Shown here one piece after another: positions 11,816-23,200 of a DNA stretch of 64,000 nt (position 1 is its first letter; every line of letters starts with the position of its first letter). A model generated the notes under the pieces. That model was not told the origin of the DNA and ran no database searches. It worked only from the letters and a program-made list of their open reading frames with translations. The DNA comes from Paratinospora sagittata (lineage: Eukaryota > Streptophyta > Magnoliopsida > Ranunculales > Menispermaceae), in assembly GCA_035771175.1 (NCBI GenBank), contig CM069595.1:5126094-5190093 (forward strand), written 5' to 3'. The translations under genes and the position numbers were made by a program.

Positions 11816-12006
11816 TCCTTACAGGGAAACAAGATCACAATGGCACAGAAGCAATGGCAGGTTCTGTAAATTAGATCGGCTGATTGGGATTAAAATGAAA
11901 AAATGTCTGGTTGCCCCGAGCGAGAGATACAGAGCTCAGCGTAAGTAAGAGCCGGAGGAAATATACGAAGAAGTAGAATGGTTTTTAGGGAGGGAGGGAA
12001 AGAGGG

Positions 12007-12016
12007 GACACGTGTC
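12007..12016. promoter_or_regulatory. G-box/ACGT element upstream of OEP16-2
   Basis: Perfect palindrome GACACGTGTC about 190 bp upstream of the OEP16-2 start codon. ACGT-core boxes bind bZIP factors of the ABF/ABI5 group. Confidence 0.55.
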
Positions 12017-12072
12017 TGTACTATGTTACCTGCATTACGAAGTTCGTGGCGACGTACTGAGTTTTTTAAACA

Positions 12073-12082
12073 CCACGTGGCA
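12073..12082. promoter_or_regulatory. ABRE (CCACGTGGCA) upstream of OEP16-2
   Basis: CCACGTGGC is the strong ABA-response/G-box consensus and lies about 260 bp upstream of the start codon, 66 bp from the first ACGT box. Paired ABREs are the usual functional arrangement in ABA and seed promoters. Confidence 0.6.
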
Positions 12083-12252
12083 TCAGTGAGTGTACAGATG
12101 GAATGAGTTTGTACCACCGGGACCACTTATTCGGCATGTCAGTTACGATTAATCGACCCAAGTGAATAATATGCTAAATAATAGGAAACATATGATATGG
12201 CAGGCTTTACGAAATACAATATGATAGTCGAGTTTAACGTGAATGTATTTAT

Positions 12253-12606
12253 TTTCGTAAAGATATATTGAATATTTAAATAGTAAATATATATATATAT
12301 ATTAAGAAGGACAATATTTAAGTGTTGTATGTATCCAAATAATATATATATTTAAGTTATATGTGTATTTAGTAATATATGTATTTATATATATATATAT
12401 ATATATATTATTTATATAAATACTCTCTCACATAAATCATGTGGGTTGGTAGTATTATTTAAGTATTCTCTTCCTATAAATATGGGAGAGAATCACGAAG
12501 AAGTTGCAAGAAAATAATAATGAAAAATAAAATGAATTTCATTTCGTTGTTAAGTTTGTGATTTATTTTATTTGTATTTGTAATTTCATTCATTAGTTTT
12601 ATAATA
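12253..12606 (+). repeat. 5' LTR of the decayed copia element
   Basis: Matches 17661-18032 along its length, most clearly ACATAAATCATGTGGGTTGG at 12431-12450 and the CTTCCTATAAATATG TATA region (12471-12485). It ends TTATAATA next to TATCAGCTCGAAGGCTCTGC, a plausible diverged primer binding site. Contains TA microsatellites (12286-12301, 12387-12409). Left edge is approximate. Confidence 0.75.
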
Positions 12607-12744
12607 TCAGCTCGAAGGCTCTGCTCAATCAAGAAGTTCAATCATAAAAGGTAAATAGAGGTAAAATTTCATAAATTTTTATAATGTTCATTTATTTAAT
12701 GTATTTTCAGTTACACTGCATTTTTTATTTTAATTTTGATTCTA

Positions 12745-12905
12745 TAGCCTGAAGCTATGTAGAGAATTTATATAGCATGAAGCTTTATTGATATTTTATT
12801 TACGTAACTTGAAGTTATGTAGAATAATTTATAGCTTGAAGTTATATATTAAGAAATAATTTTTTAGCCAAGAGTTATATTTTTTATAACCAGAAGTTAT
12901 GTTAT
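12745..12905 (+). repeat. Leader repeats AGCNTGAAGTTATGT
   Basis: About six copies of a loose (A)GC(C/T/A)TGAAG(C/T)TATGT unit, spaced 25-30 bases, follow the 5' LTR in the untranslated leader of the decayed copia element. Seen directly; role unknown. Confidence 0.65.
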
Positions 12906-12936
12906 AATTGCATTTACTTATTTATTTTTCTAACAT

Positions 12937-13311
12937 TTAACGTAAGAGGTGATCACCAATCACATCTAGAAGATTTGAAAGATGTGTTCTCCATAAGAGT
13001 AATGGATCAAATGGTGATGGATCATCTAATAAATACTCTAATAGATAATTTGTATAATCATGAGGTGGTGCGACGAATCTTAGATGAATGAGGAAGACTA
13101 TGAAAATCCATGAGATATATGTGTGGCGTTGGACACAATAACAAACAAGCACATTAATAGTGCTTTGGGTCATGATCAATAGCCCGATTATTAAGGTCAT
13201 AGTATATTATGCATCCGGACAATATTTCTTAGAGTATGCATTCGACAATTTTTGGCATGGACTGTGGGAGTCTGAGTCTGATTTACTCGTAACAGTTGTA
13301 TATAGTTGTAA
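12937..13311. other. Degenerate copia leader/gag zone
   Basis: AT-rich, no confident domain on either strand. By position it should be gag of the decayed copia element but no UBN2-type motif could be read. Confidence 0.35.
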
Positions 13312-14237
13312 CTAAGTGTGAATCACAACTATGTAAATCCATATCAACATAAATAAATATATTATTAATAAATAATAAGAATGCATTGAGTTATAGTGAT
13401 CTGACTTGCTCTCAGAACTTGAAGTTAGTTGGATCAAAAGTTGATTTCGTTCCTCATAGAGCTCTGTGTTCTCTTCCAACACACGGTCAAAGGAATCTCT
13501 TAGACCAATACCTTCTTGTTGTAGCGCAGAGTTCTCCAGTTGTAACTTCGCAGTCTCTCTCTGCAAATTACTAGTTTTCTGCTGAAAAATGGCAATCTCT
13601 TGTTGTAATCTCTCATTATCTTTAGTTACAGACTTCATCAAATATTCTATAAATGATATTTTATTGTTCTTACAATGAGCTTGTTCGGTTAAGATCTCTA
13701 CCTCTTTTTCAAGATTATTAACCATCTAGCTAAGCTGTGATAAATTTTGTAATTCCAATGAAAGGATATGGTATATAAAAATCCCCTAAAAAGGAAAAAT
13801 ATATATAAATAAATAAACCTTACATCAAAAAAAAAAGGAAAAATTGTAAAAACTATGATAATTACCTTGAAAAATTGGGACAAAGCTTTAAGCGAGCGTT
13901 CCTCATGAGACAGAGACAAATATTTTTTCACTTTAGCTTCACGAATGTCAATAATATGATCGTCATAGTTTAACACAGTGAAACCAGACGAATATTTCAT
14001 GTCAATTTTCTTATTGGGAGATTTGACTATATCGGTTTGACTAGAAGATCCGACCGCAACAAAAAAAAAACTAAATTTAGGACCTCTACAAGGACGTTTT
14101 GCTCTGGGAGGTCGCTGAATCGATTTCCCTTTCTTAGCTTGCTCTAAAAAACTTGGTAAAGTAGTGGTTGCAGGTATGTCGGTATTGATATTAGAATTTG
14201 TCTCCTCCTCGCCCGTGAAGCCAGTTAACGAATCCAT
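13312..14237 (-). CDS. Two-exon coiled-coil protein of unknown function, nested in a copia element
   Basis: Exon 1, 14237-13866 (124 aa, start MDSLTGFTGEEETN), ends at AAG|GTAATT; exon 2, 13725-13312, begins after CTAG at ATGG and continues in frame, total 261 aa. Residues 35-56 are basic and proline-rich (AKKGKSIQRPPRAKRPCRG), a possible nuclear signal. Residues about 125-235 form a long coiled coil with many E, Q, K and heptad L/I (NNLEKEVEILTEQ, RETAKLQLENSALQQE). The last 21 residues are hydrophobic, but this lies in AT-rich DNA and may be intron or UTR read through. The zipper faintly resembles plant bZIP leucine zippers, yet no N-x7-R basic region is visible. It sits between two LTRs of a decayed element, on the opposite strand. 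Acceptor CTAG|ATGG is the least secure junction. I do not recognise the family. Confidence 0.55.
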
Positions 14238-14380
14238 CTTATTTTCTCTCTCACAAACTGTACCTTAGGGATGCACTCTTTCACTGTTAAGTTTAAATAA
14301 AGAAATTACAGAGACACAAGTGCGGTTGCACATGTAATACGTCAAGATTGATGACATTGGCAATGAAAAATTATGCTTAT

Positions 14381-15311
14381 ACGGCAATCAAGGACTAAAA
14401 ATTAGCCGAATTTCGGCGAAATTAGCCGAATTTTTTTGATTTTTTTACCATTGAAGCGAAAAGTGGGATGTAAAATAAAAAGTGCAAAAATTCGCTAAAT
14501 AATTCGATAAACTTCGACGAAATTCGATAAACTTCGACAAAAGTTTAGTTTTTCAATAAAAAAATGCAAAAATTCGAGTAAAAATTCGATAAAATTCGAC
14601 AAAATTCGATGAAATTAGACAGAGAAGTAAAAAAGATGTTACTTCATCAATAAAAAAGAAAAAAACACTAATAATTATGTATTATTTTCAACTTCATCAG
14701 CCAATATAGCAATATAAATTTTAAAAAATAATTTAACAAGTTAACAAATTATGTAATTTATGGGATATGCTTTACCAAAAAAAAGAAGAAAAGAAGCAAA
14801 ATAAATAAATAGTTAAAGCCGAAATAAGATAAAAACTTAAAAATAAATTAAAAGATTTTCTAAAGTCATCTTTTTTTAGTTAACTCTTATGAAACAAGAT
14901 TAATAAACAACACATTCAAATAATAAACTAATAAATTAAGCATGATAGAATTCAAACTAGTAAAGTATATGGTCGAGAAGCAAGTCACCACAAAATTAAA
15001 TATCAAAATAAAGAAAACAAATTAAGACCAAAAGCCGTCATTCAAATTCATCAACTCACTTAACAAGATTGATTTTGTTAAGTCGCTTATTGATATTTTT
15101 ATGTATTAAAAGTGTCTATTTATATTAGTTTTTAGCTTATACTACAATAAATTTAGATATTTAAGCATATATGCAAAAATTCTCTAAACTTCTCTAATTT
15201 AACAAATTTTTACAAAAATTCTCCATGTCGAATTAAACTTCTCCGAATTAATTCTGATTTTTGAAGGTCGAAGTTTAGGGCGAAATCGAAGTTTCGTACC
15301 TTGACGGCAAT
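14381..15311. mobile_element. Non-autonomous hAT-type element with 8-bp target duplication
   Basis: The element itself is 14389-15303 (915 bp), starting CAAGGACTA and ending TACCTTG, flanked on both sides by a perfect 8-bp direct repeat ACGGCAAT (14381-14388 and 15304-15311). An 8-bp duplication with short CAAGG/CCTTG inverted ends is the hAT signature. No transposase is encoded. Its left end carries an irregular array of AATTCG, GATAAACTTCGAC and AATTCGAT units (14400-14620) with similar words in inverse sense near the right end (15200-15300). It lies about 145 bp upstream of the coiled-coil gene start. Confidence 0.85.
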
Positions 15312-17660
15312 TAGTGTATATTCTGTTTGAAAAATCCGTCACCAAAAAATATAATATTAGTAACACAACGACGTGTCATAAGTCAATAAAAATATAACAA
15401 TTATGATATATTATACAAAGTAAATGACAATGATTACTGTACGAAATGACATACTATACAAACTAAATTACGTTTATCATCAATATTTTTGCTCAATATA
15501 TAGCAATTTTCTCACCATTAGGGGGAGAAATAGCCAATTCCAGAAGAATGGTGCGTAAAATTGCTAGAATGCAATACTAGCTAGTGTAAGGCAATCCTCC
15601 CACTATCAGGGGGAGAAAAAAAATGTCAAAAGAATGACATGTAAAATTGTTTGACAGACAACATAAGTTATAAGCTAATGTGAACTAGAAGTTCAAATGA
15701 TAAGTTAAAGTGAATGATAGTCAAATCAAAGTACACAACTTCCTAAAAGATGAAGGTATATGCAAATGATTGATAAATATATAAGCATTACAAAACAAGA
15801 ATGAATTGACAAATAAATATATCATAAAAGGTATACAAGTATCTCTGAAGAAATATAGATTGAGAAATAAACACACCCTGAAGAGGTATGAGAATATCTT
15901 GAAGAGATATGAATTGAAGAATAAATTCTCAATCTGTTTATATTTAAATCCATTCATATTTGAAAACTATGGAATTGAAATAATATTGCTCCTGATAATA
16001 TTTTAAAGTGTGTTTTTGATATTATGGGATCTCAAACCATATAAGAATGTCGACATTAAAAAAGTAAAAAGGAGCAAGATCAAATATAACTAAACTCGTT
16101 GAAAAATCGAGAGCTATCTGAACTAGAAGTTTTAATACCTAAAGAGGTAAATCATATTAGATATACAAGAGAAAATATATTAATCCATGGATAATTATGT
16201 CATATGTGAGAATCTCTGAAGGATTTATGAGTTATACTTGAAGCTTCAAAATGATGATCCCTGAAGGATCTGAAAGGCCTAAAGTACATGTTGTATTAAT
16301 ATTCATATTGATCAACATGCATATACATTTTCATAATTGTATAAGTGAGCATTCTAAAAATCATATTTGCATATGCACTTTATTCATTTCATTGTTGTAT
16401 ATGTTAAGACTTTTGAAGAGTTTATTAGAATATATTTATCAATGAGAAATTTGAGATGAAAGATCTTAAAAAATTGAATTTTTGTCTCGGCCTGCAGATT
16501 GAGAATTTTTCAAGTGGGATTCTTGTCTATTTATCAAATATATTAAGAAGTTTATTGAAGAAATTTCATCTGAACAAAAATATTCATTAGACTCCCCAAT
16601 ATTGTGAGATCACTAAAAAATGAATAAAGATGATATTCTCCTTCATTAAATAATGAAAAGCTAGTTGGTCCCGAAGTATTATGCTTAGATGCAATAGATG
16701 CTCTTACATACTAAATCAAAAATTGTTTTCTCTGTTAACATGCTTGCAGGATATAACTCTACATCAGATTAAAATTGTGTTAAGCATGCATTATGTTATC
16801 TCCAAGAAAGCAAGATATACAAGTCTATCTTATTCAAAAAAGATGAAGATAAAATTGGTTGAATATGCAAATGCTGAATATTTTTCAGACCCCCACCATG
16901 CTCGATACTAAACATAATTACACTTATACTGATATTGTCATATCATGGAGATGTGTAAAGCAGACAATAATTGCTACATCTTCAAATTATCCAGAAAAGT
17001 ATCGCGACTCCTAAAGCAAGTTGAAAAATGTGTATGGATCACATGAATGATCTTAAATCAGAGGCTCTCTTACAATGTTATAAGAAAATAATACAACATA
17101 TATTGTACAATAATGAAAAGCTTATATTGAAGCCAACAGAGCCAGATGTATTTCACAAAAGGTCTTATTTCACATATGAACTATAGATGACTGACAAATA
17201 AGATCGAACAACTTATTTATCAAAGTTTTGCCAATTACACAGAAAATTATATACAATATTGAGATGTATCAACTCAAAGATATTTCAGGCAAAGAAACAG
17301 AACTGAATTCTCCCATGTCATCTTGAGGGGGAGAATTAAAAAAGAGTTATTGTTTAGTGTATTATACTATTTTTTCCTTCAATATGGTTTTGTCCCACTG
17401 GGTATTCCTAGTAAGGTTTTTAACGAGGCAGTCCTAACAATATCAGGCTCCAATAGAATATTGTACTTTTTTTTTTTCCTTCAGTACGGTTTTGTCCCAC
17501 TGGGTTTTCCTGGTAAGGTTTTTAACGAGGGAGTCATAACAATATTAGGCTCCAACAAAATATTGTACTCTTTTTCCTTCACTAGACTTTTTCCAGTGGG
17601 TTTTCTCTAGTAAGATTTTAACGAGACATATTCTACAATGATGAATATTCAAAAGGGGAG

Positions 17661-18032
17661 TGTTGTAAATATGTTGAATATCAAAATAATAAATACATGT
17701 ATTATACACATGTATCAAGAAACATAATATCAAAGTGATATATGTATTCAAATAATGTAAGTATTCAAGTTGTACATGTATCCAGTGATATATATATATA
17801 TTTATACGTATACTATTTGTATAAATATTCTCCCACATAAATCATGTGGGTTGGTGGTATTATTTAGGTATTTTCTTCCTATAAATATGAGACAGAATCA
17901 TGAAAAAGTTGTAAGAAAATAAAAATGAGAAATAAAAGAAAATGATGAGAAATAAAAAAAAATTTCATTCCTTTATCAAGTTTGTAATTTATTTAATTTA
18001 TATTTACAATTTTATTAGTTAATTTTATAACA
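17661..18032 (+). repeat. 3' LTR of the decayed copia element
   Basis: Starts TGTTGTAAATATG after a polypurine tract (AAAAGGGGAG) and ends TTATAACA, so TGTTGTAA/TTATAACA are perfect inverted termini. 372 bp, with a TATA-like CTATAAATATG (17879-17889). Confidence 0.85.
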
Positions 18033-19214
18033 TTTATATTCTTTCTTACTAACCTTTTTTTTTATAATTATTACGGATGGTAATAATAATAACAAAATCT
18101 CCATGTACTTTTATTTTTGGGTATTGATATTTTTGATCCTTTTGTAATTATAGTGTCATTGACAAACTACATCGATTACAAACTTATTCTCTCAAACTGA
18201 AAACGTATAGAAGGGTGGCATAATTGAACCAATATACCATGTCCACATAATTACTCTGTTTGGGAGAATTTTTCCCAAAGCATTTTTTTAAAAGCTGAAA
18301 AATATTTTTCTCCACTGCTTTTTAAGTAGAAACAGGTAAAAAAAAAAAAACCTCTCTCAAAAAAAGGCCAATGATTAATTGGGTTAGAAAAAAAACGAAG
18401 AGACAGGAAGAAAGATCAATTACTCTTTTTAAAAAAAAGTACGTCTAGAGCATCTAGTGTTTTAGAGTGGCGACGGCCCTACAATTAAAAGTTTACATTG
18501 AAATATCGCTTACACACAGGAATTGCTTCCATTCCCATCTGTTATTTTTATAACGTTAAGAAAAAGAAAAAAAAACCCCAATAAAACCCCAAACAAAACG
18601 TAAAGAACATACATGTGTATATTCTAAGCTTTCCACCACAATTTCTCGAGATCACTCAACTCCCATTTTTCTTTTCCTTACCACACTTCTTCCCCCCTCA
18701 AAAGAACAGAACAAAAGAAAAGAAAAAAAGACCTACCCTCTGATATAAGTAATTATAACAAGCAAAGGCAACCCAACCAAACATGGGGAAAGATAAATGG
18801 CACCCCTTCTATCACAAGGCTCACGTAGACAATGTGGCAAAGAAAAAACCAGCATATCAAAGAAAGAATGAACAAGAAGCATTCTAAAGACTGATGAATG
18901 TTTTTAACAGAAGCAACAGCATCGTTTTACTTTCTTCCTTTTTTTTCCTTTTGCGGTAACCCAGCCTTCAAACATTGGGGCAAGGGGAATTAACAAGGCC
19001 AGAGTTTCAACTGCTTCGAGCTCTAATATGCGTTACGCCGTAATTTTCTTCCTGCTATGATGACAAATTGAGCAGAAGCTATACTCCTAACTTCAACCGA
19101 GAGCCTCCCATTTCTTACCTTTTTTCGAAATGGAAGTCTTCATATATTGATTTTCAATTCTATTTCCCTGGCTCAGAAAGGAATCAATCAAATGATTTGA
19201 ATAGACAAGTAGAG
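18033..19214. other. Intergenic and SMEK 3' UTR
   Basis: No coding exon or clear element. The part adjoining 19214 is likely the 3' UTR of the SMEK gene. A 97-bp A-rich stretch with several homopolymer runs lies at 18330-18440. Confidence 0.4.
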
Positions 19215-20178
19215 TCATCGCACAGAATAAGGTTCCGAACCAGTGGCGTTGGTACCATTTTCCGCCTTCTCCAATGAGTTGTTGCCATTTGCTGGTATTA
19301 AGGGGGGACAAGCGTCATCACTCGATTGCTGCTTTGTGTCTGCTGCTGTGTTAGGCAAGCAATTGGAACAACTTTTAGAAGCTGCAGCTACCGTATCATC
19401 ACCTTGAGCGTCTTCGTCGGAACTGGATTTCCTTTCAGTGTCGGGAGGAACAATGGGCGTAGCAGCAACTGTTGATTTTTCACCCGATGATGATGAACGT
19501 CTTTTGGAACCTGAACAGTTTGCATCATTAGCAACAGCATTGTCAGCCAAAGTTTCATCTAGTTTTCGTTTCTTTGACTGATCATGCTCCTCATTTTCAG
19601 AAGATTCCCGTTTGAACTTGAGCAAGGATTCTGCTGTTCCTTTATCTCTATTAGAAGTTTGCGTCTTACCCCTGATAGGAGGAATGAAGTCTTCTTCCTC
19701 GTCGTCATCTTCGTAATCAACCAATCCACCTGATACTGGTCTATAAAATGGAAAAGCAGGTGAATCATTCTGGAATAGTATTCTTACAGATAAGTCCAAG
19801 TACAGATGCATTAAAGACAGTTCAATCTGAGTTTGACCGTACATGGTACAATACCTAGATATTGGATAGCTATTGGCTCCATTAGTTAAAACAGCTTGAG
19901 CTTGTTGGTTAGAGCCTTTTGACAGCCGAGCAGATGCAGTTTCTTCTTCATCGCTGGGACAAGAGACAAGTTACAGTGACTTAAGAACAAAATGGAAATT
20001 GGAAATGCATGAAAAGCCAAGCAATGCACAAACCTGTCCTCATTGAAGTAATCTTCCTCTTCTTTCTCAAGAGCGCGCTCATCAATTCGCTTTCTTGGGT
20101 CCGCTACAGTTATAAGGCTTCGTATGTCACCACTATCTAGATACTGGAAAGAAAAGGCTTTCAGAAGACAAAAACAAG

Positions 20179-20245
<67 letters not shown>

Positions 20246-23200
20246 CATGTTTAACTTTTAGTCCATGCACAGTTGTAAAATGCTCAAATTCAACCAACTG
20301 ATTCCAGAAAGATTCAATTAAATAGAAAATCAATGTTTTGAGACTTTCCTGCATCAAAAAGATACGAGTGAATAAAACAATAAAACTCCACCGCATATTA
20401 TAATATCATCAAAGTAGTCAAGTAAGAGAGATGTGCACCTTCCTAATATACCCGAATAGTTCTAACACTGCAGAGTTCAGTAGATTATAACGATTACCAT
20501 TGGCAACAAAGACCTCTATGATGGGTTTCAGGAGGTTGTTCTTGACAATGTGACTCAAAATTTGATCATCCTGAAAATAAAGTAAACAAGATCATTTTTC
20601 CCTTCATTAAACCAATCCCTGATAATAATCCCAATCTATATAATATTTAACACTCAAGAACAGAGATAGAAAGCCATTTCGACAGCTAGCATTTAACTAG
20701 GGAAGGATTTGCCTTGTGTTTTAGTACTCCAAATATATGTCGTCAAAAGCTGGAAGGTCAAGAGATCAACAGATGAGAATCTACACTTATAAAAACTAAA
20801 GGTACTACGAAAATGAAGCAGGTTTTTTCTGTTGTTAACATAATGCAAGATTTTTACTTATTCCAAGAATGGGAATATTTTTCACGAGAAGCGTTTTGAG
20901 GATAATTACATGATCATATTCACCATGGTCTTTTATGGTTACATCTACTAACTAATAGCGAGAGCAGTGCAATTCAAGTGTAACCCATTTCTTCAAAAAA
21001 CTAAAAAAAAATAAAACCAAGAATTTTCCAAACATATAACATGTATTCTCAATTTGGAGTATGTAAAATAGTATGAAATTCAACATTTCAGAATTGTAAT
21101 TAATCTACTCAAATTCCACCAGCAGGGGGGAAACGCATTAAAGCAAACATTGACATGAATAAAAAATGAATATTAACTAGAAAGTACCTTACAGTGTTGG
21201 TCTAAATAATACAAGGCCTACCCTCATATATCAAATAGGTGATACAAATGGTGCTGGAGACCTCTCTACTGCATGCAAAACACAGCATGCCAACTAATGA
21301 AGCAACATAAGGACTACATTTCATTAGGACCAGATGAAATGACTCACATTGCGGGATATAATAGACCGTATAAAGCGAACCGCTGCAACCACAAGGTACT
21401 TCTCCCTTCTGCGAGTAAGAAACAAGACTTTCTCTATTGCATTGTTGAAGAGAAAGTTGCACCTAGAATAGAAAGAAGTGTGATTAAATGGTCAACAGCT
21501 GGAACCAACAAAATGTGCAATGTTCAATTATAAGCATGATTTAGAAGATTACTTTATCCTGTAAGGGTGGTGATGAACACAAAAGCATAGGAGTTCACAG
21601 ATGTTTGACAAAAGTTCAGGCTTTATGACACCTTCAGTTTCCGTCCTTCCAACAAGGCCTGATTTTCCAGGCTGTTGAGCAATACCCTTAGGTGGGCATG
21701 ACACTACTATAACATCTATCAACTGATCTAAGTGTTTCTCATAGAAGATCTCAATGATCGTGTCCCTCTGCTACACAGAAACACAAAGTATAATTATGAA
21801 ATGCACCAAATGCTGCACTCATACACCACATATAAAGAAGGAAAATACTTCAAAAGCATCTCATGTAACAGAAATAAAGCTGTATAGATCTTGACAAAGG
21901 TAGTACAGCACTATGTTACCCGGACTCTTTACTTTAGCCAGACGTACCCGTGTCCGATGCTTCATGATATGACATGGATATGAGATATGTCTCCAACACT
22001 TTAGATTTTAGAATATCACTATATAGATTCTCCAATGGAAAGAAGAGAAAGCACGAAAGAAGATAATTACTAATAGGTGAAATTCACTTAAGTGGGAAAA
22101 TAAAACGGATAATAAATAAGTAAAAAGAAGAAAAAGAAGAAGAAGGAGAGAACAACATATAATATAGCCGAGTCCCCGTATCCCAAAACTTAAAAACGAA
22201 CAAGTCAGACCTCTAGATATGTACCCGTATCCGACACCCGTTCCCGAGTACAGGTAACATGGGTCCGGCAACAAGGTTTACAGCAATTTAAAGCAGAAAA
22301 CTTTTGTCAAATAGAAGTGAATATGGCATACCAAAACTAAAATATGCAAGAGATATCATATGCACAACACAAGAAGGCAAGCAAATAATAAGATACCCAC
22401 CCAACAGTCAATAATATAACCAAACTATTTAAGCAAAGTACAACAATGAACTCAATCACAACCAGACTGGACACACTTGTCAAATGTTCACATTTTGAGG
22501 AAGAGGGGCTAAATGCCATCAGTGAAGCCATTACGAAAAGAACAAGATTATCAAACACCATACATCCTAAAGCAATAATTTCAAATGCTCTGAATAGATA
22601 GCAATCAATTGAAACCATAAGCAAATCAAATATCAAAAATCAGCAAAATGTGATATAAGGTGACTACATAAGAAAATTAGTAGCTCCATTTTACAAAACC
22701 CTTTTTGAGATGCATAGTATGGACCACAATAGTTTCCATCTGTCTTCTTGCACAATAATGGGATAGGGAAATTAAAAGCCACCATTCCCATGTTGAGGAC
22801 TAAACAGATGGTAGGGGACAACTCACACCAAAAAAAAAAAATAGTTTCACTGGTCAATGCAAGAAGTTTTTTGGTTCTTTATGTCCTGAAATCTGCTTGA
22901 TGGTCTCTCGGAAGCACACAACCCAAGCTACCTTAAAAAGATCCTGTTACAGATCATTCTCAAGTTGGCGAGCAGAGAACAAACCCCATGATATGATTCC
23001 TCATAATTTGTTAATCAAATATGAAGCACAAATATACCCCAAGAAAATCAACTGGATACAGTACATGATCACAATTGACTCCAGCTTTTGGGAGTTGAAG
23101 GAAATCTAGGCATTGTGAGCAAACCAGAATGACCACAAAGCTGTAGTGACAAAACTATATTTTCCACCTTCAGCATATCTCCAAACATTGATCTTTCCTC

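Larger units (their letters stand above)
12253..18032 (+). mobile_element. Old, decayed Ty1/copia element with nested insertions
   Basis: Two related LTRs (12253-12606 and 17661-18032) in the same orientation bound about 5 kb. Inside, the right half carries decayed copia pol: integrase-like CT-rich GGGGGAGAAA blocks (15518-15640), the RT C-terminal match FEMKDL..LNFCLGLQIENF (near 16450-16510), an RNase H-like stretch with WICKC/DPHHAR-type remnants (16680-17060), and a polypurine tract before the 3' LTR (17648-17660). Frames are broken by many stops. The left half, where gag and protease belong, holds a minus-strand coiled-coil gene and a hAT-type element instead. LTR divergence marks an ancient insertion. 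Confidence 0.8.

Noticed and set aside
17323..17610. 95-codon frame with repeated QYGFVPLG
   Set aside because: It translates a duplicated copia 3' non-coding block (GTTTTGTCCCACTGGGT) just before the LTR, not a protein gene.
22337..22857. Hydrophobic minus-strand frames in SMEK intron 18
   Set aside because: They fall entirely inside an intron defined by the flanking in-phase exons and look like AT-rich translation.
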